DNA of 50,010 bases, from assembly GCA_003605055.1 (NCBI GenBank), contig QZKP01000013.1, positions 1 through 50,010 on the forward strand, in the 5' to 3' direction. The position numbers and the translations under genes were made by a program. Source of the DNA: Desulfarculus sp. Its GTDB lineage: Bacteria > Desulfobacterota > Desulfarculia > Desulfarculales > Desulfarculaceae. Under the pieces are notes generated by a model that saw only the letters and a program-made list of their open reading frames with translations, made no database searches and was not told where the DNA came from. This document shows, in pieces, positions 8,113 to 14,843 of the stretch. Position 1 is the first letter of the stretch. Every line of letters starts with the position of its first letter.

Positions 8113-9078
8113 ATGAGCACCCAGGCCTCGAATCTCAAAGTGGGGCTGTTCGTCATCCTGGGCCTGGTCCTCGGCGTGGGGGCCGTGGCCTGGCTGGGCG
8201 CCTCCCAGTACCTCAAGGGGGCCAAGACCTACGTCACCTTCTTCAACGAGTCGGTGCTGGGCCTGCAAAACGACTCCACGGTCAAGTACCGGGGGGTGGA
8301 CGTGGGCCGGGTCAAGGCCATCCGGGTGGCCCCGGACTACCGCCTCATCGAGGTGGTGATGGCCGTGGAGTTCGAGGGCGACCTGTCCAAGGAGATGGTG
8401 GCCCAGCTCACCAGCGCGGGCATCACCGGCATCACCTTCATCGAGCTGGACCGCAAGAAGCCCGGGGCGGCCGAGGAGTCGCCGGGCATAGACTTCGTGG
8501 CCGAGTACCCCATCATCCCCTCCCGCCCCTCGGAGCTGACCCGCATCGTCAGCACCCTGGACAGGGTGATGAGCCAGTTCCGGGACATTGACTTCAAGGG
8601 CATGGGCCAGAAGGTGGACCAGACGCTCACCTCCCTGCAAAAGCTCATGGGCGACCAGCGGCTGCAGCGGGCCATGAGCCAGTTGGAGGCGGCCACCGCG
8701 GCCACGGAAAAGCTGGCCGCCCGCCTCAACCTCCGCCTGAGCGACCAGACGGTGCAGGAGTTGGTGGACAACTCCCGGGCCGCGGTGGCCGCCGGCCGGG
8801 GGATGCTGGCGGAGCTGGAGCGGGAGTTGAAGGCCATGAAGCTGGCCCAGACCACCGCCCGGGCCAGCCAGCTCTTCAGCGACCTGGAGCAGCGCAGCCG
8901 GCAGATGGGCGCCCAGGCCCAGCAGTTGGCCCTGCAGGCCCAGAGCATCGGCCGCAACCTGGAGCAGGCCTCGGCCAATCTGCGCGACCTGATGGGCCGC
9001 CTGCAGCAGAATCCCTCGGCCCTCATCTTCAGCCAGCCGCCGCCCCCCCGCCGGGAGCGCGCGGCCACAGGGAAATAG
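8113..9078 (+). CDS. mlaD: MlaD-type MCE-domain lipid-binding protein
   Basis: This 321-residue protein has one N-terminal membrane anchor (about 9-30) and one MCE domain (about 36-115), containing FNESVLGLQNDSTVKYRGV and the SAGITGITFIEL strand. A long helical, Gln/Ala-rich coiled-coil region follows (about 165-300), with a Pro-rich tail. MCE proteins form hexameric lipid-conducting rings or tubes in the periplasm. The long helical tail suggests a needle reaching toward the outer membrane, as in PqiB or LetB-type proteins, rather than the short MlaD of E. coli. The ATG at 8113 with AAAGGAAAGGG is preferred over an in-frame start 69 nt upstream inside the ATPase gene. Confidence 0.9.
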   Translation: MSTQASNLKVGLFVILGLVLGVGAVAWLGASQYLKGAKTYVTFFNESVLGLQNDSTVKYRGVDVGRVKAIRVAPDYRLIEVVMAVEFEGDLSKEMVAQLTSAGITGITFIELDRKKPGAAEESPGIDFVAEYPIIPSRPSELTRIVSTLDRVMSQFRDIDFKGMGQKVDQTLTSLQKLMGDQRLQRAMSQLEAATAATEKLAARLNLRLSDQTVQELVDNSRAAVAAGRGMLAELERELKAMKLAQTTARASQLFSDLEQRSRQMGAQAQQLALQAQSIGRNLEQASANLRDLMGRLQQNPSALIFSQPPPPRRERAATGK

Positions 9079-9080
9079 CC

Positions 9081-9758
9081 ATGGCGGCTCTAGCCCCCCG
9101 CACCATGACCTGGCCGGCGCTGGCCCTGCTGCTGGCGCTGTTGCTGCTGCCCGCCTGCCTGGGCGGCCCGTATCCGCCCTACCTGCGCCAGTATCTGCTG
9201 GAGTACCCCCCGCCGCGGGTGAGCGGCCTGGCCTCCCTGCCGGTGGCGGTGCAGGTGGGCCGCTTCAGCGCCGCGCCGGGGGTGGACAGCCAGCAGATGT
9301 TCTTCGCCCCCCAGGGACAGGAGCGCGACCACTATCCCTATCACCGCTGGCTGGTGGGCCCGGCCCAGCTGGTCAGCGAGGTCCTGCTGCGGGATCTGAC
9401 GGCCTGCGGGCTGTTCCAGGCGGCCCTGGGGCCGCACAGCCTGCAGCAGGCCCGCTTCGTCATCGAGGGAGGGGTGCAGAGCTTCTTGGAGCGCGACCAG
9501 GGGGAGCGGGCCCAGGCCCGCCTGGAGCTGGTGCTCACCTTGCTGGACGCCAGCCAGGCCGAGCTCTACCGCCGGGTGATGTTCCAGCGCACCTACCAGG
9601 CCCAACAGGACATGAGCGCCCAGAGCGGCCCGGCCCTGGCCGCGGCCATGAGCCAGGCCATGGCCTCGCTCTCGCCCCGGATCATCCGGGAGGTGCACGC
9701 GGCCATCCAAAAGCGGCTCGAGGCGGGCCCGCCGCCTCTGGGCAAACCGGCGCCGTAG
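9081..9758 (+). CDS. ABC-type transport auxiliary lipoprotein (PqiC-like)
   Basis: This 225-residue protein begins 3 nt after the MCE gene. It has a lipoprotein signal with lipobox LPAC (C26). The mature part matches the ABC-transport-auxiliary family (PF03886-type, as in PqiC): YLLEYPPP near the lipidation site, then an alternating alpha/beta domain with ELLVLTLLD-like strands and a C-terminal helix. In known systems this lipoprotein sits in the outer membrane and receives the MCE tube. Together with the three preceding genes it completes an envelope-spanning lipid transporter. Export to the outer membrane is inferred. Confidence 0.8.
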   Translation: MAALAPRTMTWPALALLLALLLLPACLGGPYPPYLRQYLLEYPPPRVSGLASLPVAVQVGRFSAAPGVDSQQMFFAPQGQERDHYPYHRWLVGPAQLVSEVLLRDLTACGLFQAALGPHSLQQARFVIEGGVQSFLERDQGERAQARLELVLTLLDASQAELYRRVMFQRTYQAQQDMSAQSGPALAAAMSQAMASLSPRIIREVHAAIQKRLEAGPPPLGKPAP

Positions 9759-9817
9759 GCCTGATCAGCGGTTGGCGGCGAGGGAGGACCGCCGGCGGGG
9801 CTCCGGCCGAGCCAGGG

Positions 9818-11053
9818 CTAAGGCTTGATATGGCGGGATAGGGAGAAGCAGAACACGGCGCCGCGGCCCGCGGCCGGCTCCAGCCAGGCCCGGCCGCCGT
9901 GGCGCTGGGCGATCTCCTTGACGATGGCCAGGCCCAGGCCGGTGCCCTCGGTGCCCTGGGAGGTGGCGGCCCGCTTGAACAGGGTGAAGAGCTTGTCGGC
10001 CAGCTCGTCGGGCACCCCCACCCCGTCGTCGCGCACCTGGATCACCACCTGCTCCGGCTGCTCCTCGGCGCCGACCTCTATGCGGCTGAGCTGGGGCCCG
10101 CCGTACTTGAGGGCGTTGTCCAACAGATTCATCAGGGCCCGGCTCAGGGCCAGGCGGTCGGCGGTCAGCCGCACCGGCCGGTCCGGCACCACCAGCTCCA
10201 CCCCGGCCGCCTGCAGGCGCTCATCCAGCTCCCCGGCCAGCTCGGCCAGCACCTGCCCCAGCTCCAGACCCACCGGCTCCAGGGGGGCCTCCTTGGCCCG
10301 GATGTAGTGGTTCACCTCCTGGGTCAGGTCCTCCAAATGCCCGGCGGCCCGCTCTATCTGGTCCATGATGGCCCGGCCTTTCTGGTCCAGGCCTTGGTCC
10401 AGGTGTCGGGCCAGCCGGCGCACCAGGGCGTGCACCCCGCCGGCCGGGCTCTTCATGTCGTGGCAGGCGGTGTAGGCGAAGAACTGCACCGCCTCCTTCT
10501 GCTCGTTGAGCAGGCGGGCCTGCCAGACGCTCTCGGCGGCGGTGGCGGTGAGGTTGCCCATGACCATGGCCAGGTCTATGGTGCCCATCTCCAGGGGGAT
10601 CACCTCCCGGGCGGCCAGGTTCATCACCCCCAGCACCCGGTCGCGGGTGATGAGCGGCAGGCAGATGACCACCTTGAAACCCTTGCTGGACAACAGGGCC
10701 ACGCGCCGGGGGTCCCCCAGGTCCTGTACGTGCATGGCCAGGAAGCTGCGGTCGCGGGCGGCCTTGCCGGTGAAGCTGCTGGAGGCGCGCACCGTCTCCA
10801 GGCCGCTGGGGTCCAGCCCGCGGTGGGCCGCCAGCCGGAACTGCTCGCCGCCGGGCTGCATCAGGTACACCCGGCCGGCGCTGACCCCGAACTGCTCCAT
10901 GACCAGGCCCAGGGAGATATCCCACACCTGCTCCAGCTCCACGCAGGTGGACAGGAGGTTGCTGAGCTCCAGCAGCACCGACAGGGGGCGGTTGCGCTGG
11001 CCCAGTTGGGCCTGATCCAGGGATACGGTTATGAGGCGCTGGTTGCGCAGCAC
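9818..11053 (-). CDS. GAF-domain sensor histidine kinase
   Basis: This 411-residue cytoplasmic kinase has a GAF domain at about residues 25-180, a short dimerisation helix with the phospho-acceptor H198 in ACHDMKSP, and an HATPase_c domain at about 295-405. The N-box is NLLDNALKYGG (N313), the G1 box is DDGVGVP (342-348) and the G2 box GTGLGLA (370-376). No membrane segment is seen, so the GAF domain probably senses a soluble or redox cue. The start is GTG 11053. No response-regulator gene is adjacent, which makes it an orphan kinase. Its stop lies close to that of the convergent lipoprotein gene. Confidence 0.9.
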   Translation of the reverse strand: MLRNQRLITVSLDQAQLGQRNRPLSVLLELSNLLSTCVELEQVWDISLGLVMEQFGVSAGRVYLMQPGGEQFRLAAHRGLDPSGLETVRASSSFTGKAARDRSFLAMHVQDLGDPRRVALLSSKGFKVVICLPLITRDRVLGVMNLAAREVIPLEMGTIDLAMVMGNLTATAAESVWQARLLNEQKEAVQFFAYTACHDMKSPAGGVHALVRRLARHLDQGLDQKGRAIMDQIERAAGHLEDLTQEVNHYIRAKEAPLEPVGLELGQVLAELAGELDERLQAAGVELVVPDRPVRLTADRLALSRALMNLLDNALKYGGPQLSRIEVGAEEQPEQVVIQVRDDGVGVPDELADKLFTLFKRAATSQGTEGTGLGLAIVKEIAQRHGGRAWLEPAAGRGAVFCFSLSRHIKP

Positions 11054-11071
11054 GGGCTTGCCCCGCCTGAG

Positions 11072-11092
11072 AAAAACCAGCCCCGGGGCTGG
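11072..11092 (-). terminator. Intrinsic terminator after the 82-residue gene
   Basis: On the minus strand the palindrome CCAGCCCCGGGGCTGG (11092-11077) is followed by five T (11076-11072). It lies between the end of the small gene at 11132 and the histidine kinase start at 11053, so the two are probably separate transcription units. Confidence 0.6.
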
Positions 11093-11131
11093 GCCCCGGG
11101 GCGGCCAGGCCCGGGCAGGGGGCCGGCGGTC

Positions 11132-11380
11132 CTAGGCGTAATTTTCAAAGTTTTTCACGAACTGGCCGATCTGCACCCCCAGGTACACGCACTGGGTGCC
11201 CTCCAGGCAGGCCAGGGCGTCCTTCTGGTCCAGCAGGGTGTGCAGGCGATGGTCGCCCTTGGAGAGCATGACCACCCAATAGTCCTTGTCCGGCTTGAAC
11301 TCCAGGTCCAGATTCAGGCCGTGCTGGGTTATCTCCGGGTACATCTCCTTGAGCTTGGCGGCCAAAGCGCCTTTGTCCAT
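11132..11380 (-). CDS. Conserved-looking small soluble protein, function unknown
   Basis: This 82-residue protein has an excellent ribosome binding site (GGGAGGAT) six bases before the ATG at 11380 and is followed by an intrinsic terminator. It is a compact alpha/beta protein with no signal peptide or membrane segment. Features visible are KLKEMYPEITQHG near the N-terminus, a YWVVMLSKG strand, two Cys (in ACLEGTQC) and a FVKNFENYA tail. No family is recognised. Gene signals are good enough to call it real. Confidence 0.7.
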   Translation of the reverse strand: MDKGALAAKLKEMYPEITQHGLNLDLEFKPDKDYWVVMLSKGDHRLHTLLDQKDALACLEGTQCVYLGVQIGQFVKNFENYA

Positions 11381-11514
11381 CGCTATCCTCCCAGGCTAGG
11401 CGTGTCATAGAGCGGGTTACGCCCCCATGCTAGAGGCAACCCCCAGGGGTGTCAATGCCTAAGGGGCGGCCGCGGCGGGCTATAATAGAAGACAGCAATT
11501 ATAGGAGGCAGGCC

Positions 11515-12027
11515 ATGCGCCGCGCGACGCTAATCTGCCTGGCCGCGGCCCTGCTCATGGCCGGCTGCGGCGGGTTCTACGCCCCGGCGGGGGAGCACCC
11601 CGCCCGCCTGGTCCTGCAGGCCGCCGGCCGCATCAGCCGGGCGGACATTGACCAGGCGGTGGCGGACAAGATCGGTCCGCTGAGAGACCAGCCCACCCTG
11701 GACCACTGGCTGGGCCCGCCCACCTGGCAGGTGGAGGCCGTCCTGCTGGGCGCGGCCGGGGCCGTCTGGCGCCTGGAGCCCCTGGGTGGCCTGGCCCGGC
11801 CCGAGGTGGGGCTGGCCGCGGAGGGCCAGGCCGAGTTCCTGGCCCCGGCCGGGCCCGGCCGCTACCGCCTGGTGTTCTCCTGCGTGGTCACCCACTACTG
11901 GTCAGAAGGCCTGCGCACCTATCAGGAGCCGGTGTACGTGCGCCTGTGGGTGCGGGAGCTGGAGCTGACCTTGCCCGCCGGCGGCCGCCTGGAGCTGGCG
12001 CCCTTCAGCGGGCCGGGCCGTCCATGA
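11515..12027 (+). CDS. Predicted lipoprotein of unknown function
   Basis: This 170-residue protein starts at ATG 11515 with AGGAGG upstream; an open extension to 11449 lacks these signals. The N-terminus is a lipoprotein signal with lipobox LMAGC (C18). The mature part has the look of a SmpA/BamE-like or related envelope beta-domain (WQVEAVLL, VWRLEPL, YRLVFSCVVTHYW), but no family is firmly recognised. A TATAAT at 11481-11486 could be a -10 element, although no good -35 is seen. Its stop overlaps the start of the following lipoprotein hydrolase by ATGA, so the two are probably translated together. Confidence 0.7.
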   Translation: MRRATLICLAAALLMAGCGGFYAPAGEHPARLVLQAAGRISRADIDQAVADKIGPLRDQPTLDHWLGPPTWQVEAVLLGAAGAVWRLEPLGGLARPEVGLAAEGQAEFLAPAGPGRYRLVFSCVVTHYWSEGLRTYQEPVYVRLWVRELELTLPAGGRLELAPFSGPGRP

Positions 12028-12821
12028 GGCGGGCCCTGATCGTAATCCTGGGGGTCATGATGAGCGCCTGCAGCAGCATCGTGGAGAGCCAGATATTCTT
12101 TCCGGAAAAAGACCTCTACGCCACACCGACCGCCCTGGGCCTGGCCTATGAGGACGTGTGGCTGACCGCCGCTGACGGCACCCGCCTGCACGGCTGGCAC
12201 CTGCCGGCCCCTGGGGCTCGCCATTTGCTGCTGTTCTGCCACGGCAACGCGGGCAACATCTCCCACCGCCTGGACAACCTGGCCCGCTTGCAGCAGGCGG
12301 GGCTGGCCAGCTTCATCTTCGACTACCGGGGCTACGGCCGCAGCCAGGGATCGCCCAGCGAGGCGGGCATGTACCAGGACGCGGAGGCGGCCTTTGACTG
12401 GGCTCAGCAAAAGGCGGCCGGCCAAGGCGGGCGGGTGGTCGTCTTCGGCCGCTCCCTGGGCGGGGTGGCCGCGGTGTACCTGGCCACGGTGCGCTCGCCG
12501 GCGGGCCTGATCCTGGAGAGCACCTTCACCAACCTGGGGGACATGGCCAGGAGCTTTCTGCCCCTGCCCGGCCTGGGCGGCTGGCTGGGCAAGCGCTTCA
12601 ACTCCCTGGGCCGCGCGCCCCAGGTGCGGGCGCCGGTCTTGGTGCTGCACGGCGACGCGGACGAGATCGTGCCCCTGGCCTTGGGCCAGGCCCTGTTCGC
12701 GGCCCTGCCCCCGCCCAAGCAGTTCGTGCTGCTACAGGGCGCCGGGCACAACGACACCTATCTGCGGGGCGGGGCGGCCTACTTCCAGCGCCTGAAGGAG
12801 TTCGTTGACAAAATCCCCTAG
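12024..12821 (+). CDS. Alpha/beta-hydrolase lipoprotein (BEM46/YfhR-like)
   Basis: This 265-residue serine hydrolase has a lipobox-type N-terminus (MMSAC, C16). The alpha/beta-hydrolase fold is clear: HGNAGNISHR oxyanion region (73-82), YRGYGRSQGSPSE (101-113), nucleophile elbow FGRSLGG (S144), acid HGDADEIVP (D213) and catalytic GHND (H242). Such BEM46-like proteins are esterases or thioesterases with mostly unknown substrates. The start at 12024 overlaps the stop of the upstream lipoprotein gene by four bases. If lipidated, the enzyme would face the periplasm. Its 3' end is convergent with the isochorismatase-like gene, 14 nt away. Confidence 0.85.
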   Translation: MRRALIVILGVMMSACSSIVESQIFFPEKDLYATPTALGLAYEDVWLTAADGTRLHGWHLPAPGARHLLLFCHGNAGNISHRLDNLARLQQAGLASFIFDYRGYGRSQGSPSEAGMYQDAEAAFDWAQQKAAGQGGRVVVFGRSLGGVAAVYLATVRSPAGLILESTFTNLGDMARSFLPLPGLGGWLGKRFNSLGRAPQVRAPVLVLHGDADEIVPLALGQALFAALPPPKQFVLLQGAGHNDTYLRGGAAYFQRLKEFVDKIP

Positions 12822-12835
12822 GCCGCAGGCCCCGC

Positions 12836-13399
12836 CTACTTGACCAGGCGCAGCACCTGGCGGAACTCGTCGCTGCCGGCCTGGCCCAGGATCTCGTACA
12901 TGAACATCTCCGTGGAGCTGATCACCGCCCCGGCCTGGGCCAGGCGAGTGAGGGCCACCCGCCGGTTGGCCTCCACCCGGCTGGCCACCGCGTCGGCGAT
13001 GACCTGCACCCGGTGGCCCACCAGGCCCGAGAGCGCGGTCTGGGCCACGCAGATGTGGGCCTCGATGCCGCAGAGGACCAGGGTGCCCTTGTCCTGCTGC
13101 CAGAGCAGCTCCTGGAAGGCGGGGCTGGCGAAGCAGTCAAAGGCGATCTTGTCCACCTTGGGGCTGCCCGCGGGCAGGGCCTGGGCGATCTCGGCCAGGG
13201 TGGGGCCCAGGTTGGCCTGCTCGCTGACCACCACCGGCAGGCCGGCGACGCCCGCGAACTTGGCCAGGCGCAGCACATTGGCCGCCAGGGCCTCCTTGCC
13301 CTCCATGACCCGGTGCAGCTTCTCCTGCATGTCTATGATCACCAGCAGGCAGTCCTGGCGCCGCAGCAGCGACGGCGCCTGTCTCAGGTCCCGCTCCAT
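12836..13399 (-). CDS. Isochorismatase-family cysteine hydrolase
   Basis: This 187-residue cytoplasmic enzyme belongs to the isochorismatase-like cysteine hydrolases (nicotinamidase, YcaC and relatives). The catalytic triad is complete: D23 in IIDMQ, K84 in KIAFDCF and nucleophile C117 in GIEAHICV. The family's cis-peptide region lies just before that Cys. The ATG at 13399 is preceded by GGGAGAGAGAGG and is preferred to an upstream in-frame start at 13510 that would add a basic, low-complexity tail. The substrate cannot be told from sequence; the short size and the lack of the nicotinamidase metal-site pattern suggest a YcaC- or ycaC-related hydrolase. Confidence 0.87.
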   Translation of the reverse strand: MERDLRQAPSLLRRQDCLLVIIDMQEKLHRVMEGKEALAANVLRLAKFAGVAGLPVVVSEQANLGPTLAEIAQALPAGSPKVDKIAFDCFASPAFQELLWQQDKGTLVLCGIEAHICVAQTALSGLVGHRVQVIADAVASRVEANRRVALTRLAQAGAVISSTEMFMYEILGQAGSDEFRQVLRLVK

Positions 13400-13597
13400 G
13401 CCTCTCTCTCCCTGGGCCGGGGCCCATGTGCGGTTAACAGCGGCCGCCTTCATTCTAGCAGAAGCCCGGCCCTCGGGCCTCGGCTTGCCCCGGACCGTCC
13501 GGCCCGGCACGGACGGCTTGTTTAAGCACCGCGGCCTGGCTTAACCTGGGAGCAGACGGGTCCGCGCAGCGCCGGCCCTCTGGCAAGGAGCAGCCCT

Positions 13598-14002
13598 ATG
13601 AAGCGATTGGCCATCCTATCCCTGGCGGCCCTGCTGGCGGCCGCGGCCCCGCCCGCCTTGGCCGCGGCCCAGGACCAGGCGCCCCTGGTCAGCCCCCAAG
13701 AGCTCAAGCAGATGCTGGGCCGGGCCGGGGTGGTGGTGCTGGACGTGCGCCTGGGCCAGCACTACCGGGCCTCCAAGTACAAAATCGCCGGCGCCCTGCG
13801 CGAGGACCCCTTCCAGGCGGAGCAGTGGGCCGCCAAGTACGACCAGGGGCGCACCTACGTGCTTTACTGAGCCTGACCCGACGAGTACACCAGCGCCCGG
13901 GTGGCGCGGAAGCTGATGGAGAGGGGATTCAAGAAGGTCATGGTGCTGGAGGGCGGCTGGAACGCTTGGCAGGAGGGGAAATTCCCCATGGAGGCCAAGT
14001 AG
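13598..14002 (+). CDS. Secreted rhodanese-like selenoprotein with two in-frame UGA codons (predicted UxU)
   Basis: A conventional reading stops at 13870, but the frame continues through TGA at 13868-13870 and TGA at 13874-13876 to a TAG at 14000-14002, giving 134 residues. The part after the UGAs is a perfect rhodanese C-terminus: PDEYTSARVA, GFKKVMVLEGGWNAW. Relatives of this subtype have YCxCP-(D/N)-E at the active loop; here both Cys positions are UGA (codons 91 and 93), so the product would read Y-U-A-U-P-D-E. A signal peptide (about residues 1-23) predicts export. The ATG has AAGGAG nearby. A hairpin starts 11 nt after the second UGA. selD lies 17.6 kb away in the same window. Rhodaneses are sulfurtransferases. 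Sec insertion is inferred; sequencing error at two sites or a pseudogene are alternatives. Confidence 0.75.
13888..13903 (+). other. Candidate bacterial SECIS upper stem-loop
   Basis: CACC (13888-13891) pairs with GGTG (13900-13903) around an 8-nt loop. The stem begins 11 nt after the second in-frame UGA, the same spacing seen after the Sec codon of selD in this window and in E. coli fdhF. The stem is short and a lower stem is weak, so this is a candidate only. Confidence 0.4.
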
Positions 14003-14047
14003 GCCGCCGGCCGGGCCTGGCGGACCGCTGGCTAGTGCGAGGATGTC

Positions 14048-14788
14048 ATGAGAATATCAGCCTTGTGCCTGTGCCTGGGGCTCTTGCTGGGCCTGGCCGG
14101 CCCGGCCGCGGCCCAGGCCGTGGACTACTCCCTGTACGCCGATCTGCTGAAAAAGTACGTGCAGGGCGAAGCGGTGGACTACGCCGGCCTCAAGGGAGAG
14201 CGGGCCAAGCTGGACAGGTTCCTGACCCAGATGGCCCAGGCGGAGCCGGAGCGGCTGGGCCGCGCCGAGCAGATGGCCTTTTACATCAACGCCTACAATG
14301 CCTGGACCCTGTGGCTGATCCTGACCAAGTACCCGGAGCTGAAGTCCATCAAGGACCTGGGCGGCCTGCTCTCCGGCCCCTGGTCCCAGAAGATCGTGCG
14401 CCTCAAGCACGGGGTGCTGACCCTGGATGAGGTGGAGCACGACATCCTGCGGCCCCGCTTTAAGGACCCCCGGGTACACTTCGCGGTCAACTGCGCCTCC
14501 AAGGGCTGCCCGCCGCTGTGGCCGGAGCCCTTCACCGGCGCCCGCCTGGACGAGCAACTGGACCAGGCCACGGCCGCGGTGATCAACGACCCCCGGCGCG
14601 CCAAGCTGGAGAATGGCGTCCTGTACCTGAACAAGGTCATGGACTGGTACGCCGGCGACTTCCCCCGCGATCAGGTGAGCTTCGTCAAGAAGTACGCCCG
14701 CGGCGAGCTGAAGAGGCGGCTGGAGGCCCTGGGCGACAAGGTGCGGGTGGATTACCTGGACTACGACTGGTCCCTGAACGACAAGTAG
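14048..14788 (+). CDS. DUF547 family exported protein
   Basis: This 246-residue protein has a signal peptide (cleavage near AAAQA, residue 23) and a DUF547 domain across most of the mature part. Family motifs seen are AFYINAYNAWTLW, the Cys-containing HFAVNCASKGCPPL and a terminal LDYDWSLN. DUF547 proteins are widespread and unassigned biochemically; the conserved Asn/His/Cys residues hint at a papain- or transglutaminase-like site. The start is ATG 14048. It follows the UGA-containing rhodanese by 45 nt on the same strand, so co-transcription is possible, and it ends at a strong terminator. Confidence 0.85.
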   Translation: MRISALCLCLGLLLGLAGPAAAQAVDYSLYADLLKKYVQGEAVDYAGLKGERAKLDRFLTQMAQAEPERLGRAEQMAFYINAYNAWTLWLILTKYPELKSIKDLGGLLSGPWSQKIVRLKHGVLTLDEVEHDILRPRFKDPRVHFAVNCASKGCPPLWPEPFTGARLDEQLDQATAAVINDPRRAKLENGVLYLNKVMDWYAGDFPRDQVSFVKKYARGELKRRLEALGDKVRVDYLDYDWSLNDK

Positions 14789-14791
14789 GGC

Positions 14792-14841
14792 CGGAAAAAA
14801 AGCAGGGAGGCCCCGGACGCGCCGGAGCCTCCCGTTTTTTT
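14792..14841. terminator. Bidirectional intrinsic terminator
   Basis: A GC-rich stem with arms GGGAGGC and GCCTCCC, extended by CCGG pairing, lies at 14805-14833. It is flanked by seven T on the right (14835-14841) and seven A on the left. It therefore can end both the plus-strand DUF547 gene and the convergent minus-strand oxidoreductase gene. Confidence 0.9.
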
Positions 14842-14843
14842 GC

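Noticed and set aside
5526-8225. A 899-codon open frame on the minus strand opposite the mla-type genes
   Set aside because: It mirrors the codon pattern of high-GC genes on the other strand, is full of His/Gln/Gly runs and has no family motif; the plus-strand genes are unmistakable.
13598-13870. A truncated rhodanese or pseudogene ending at the first TGA
   Set aside because: The downstream frame is conserved and intact, and both TGA codons sit at Cys positions, which is unlikely for random stops. Not fully excluded.
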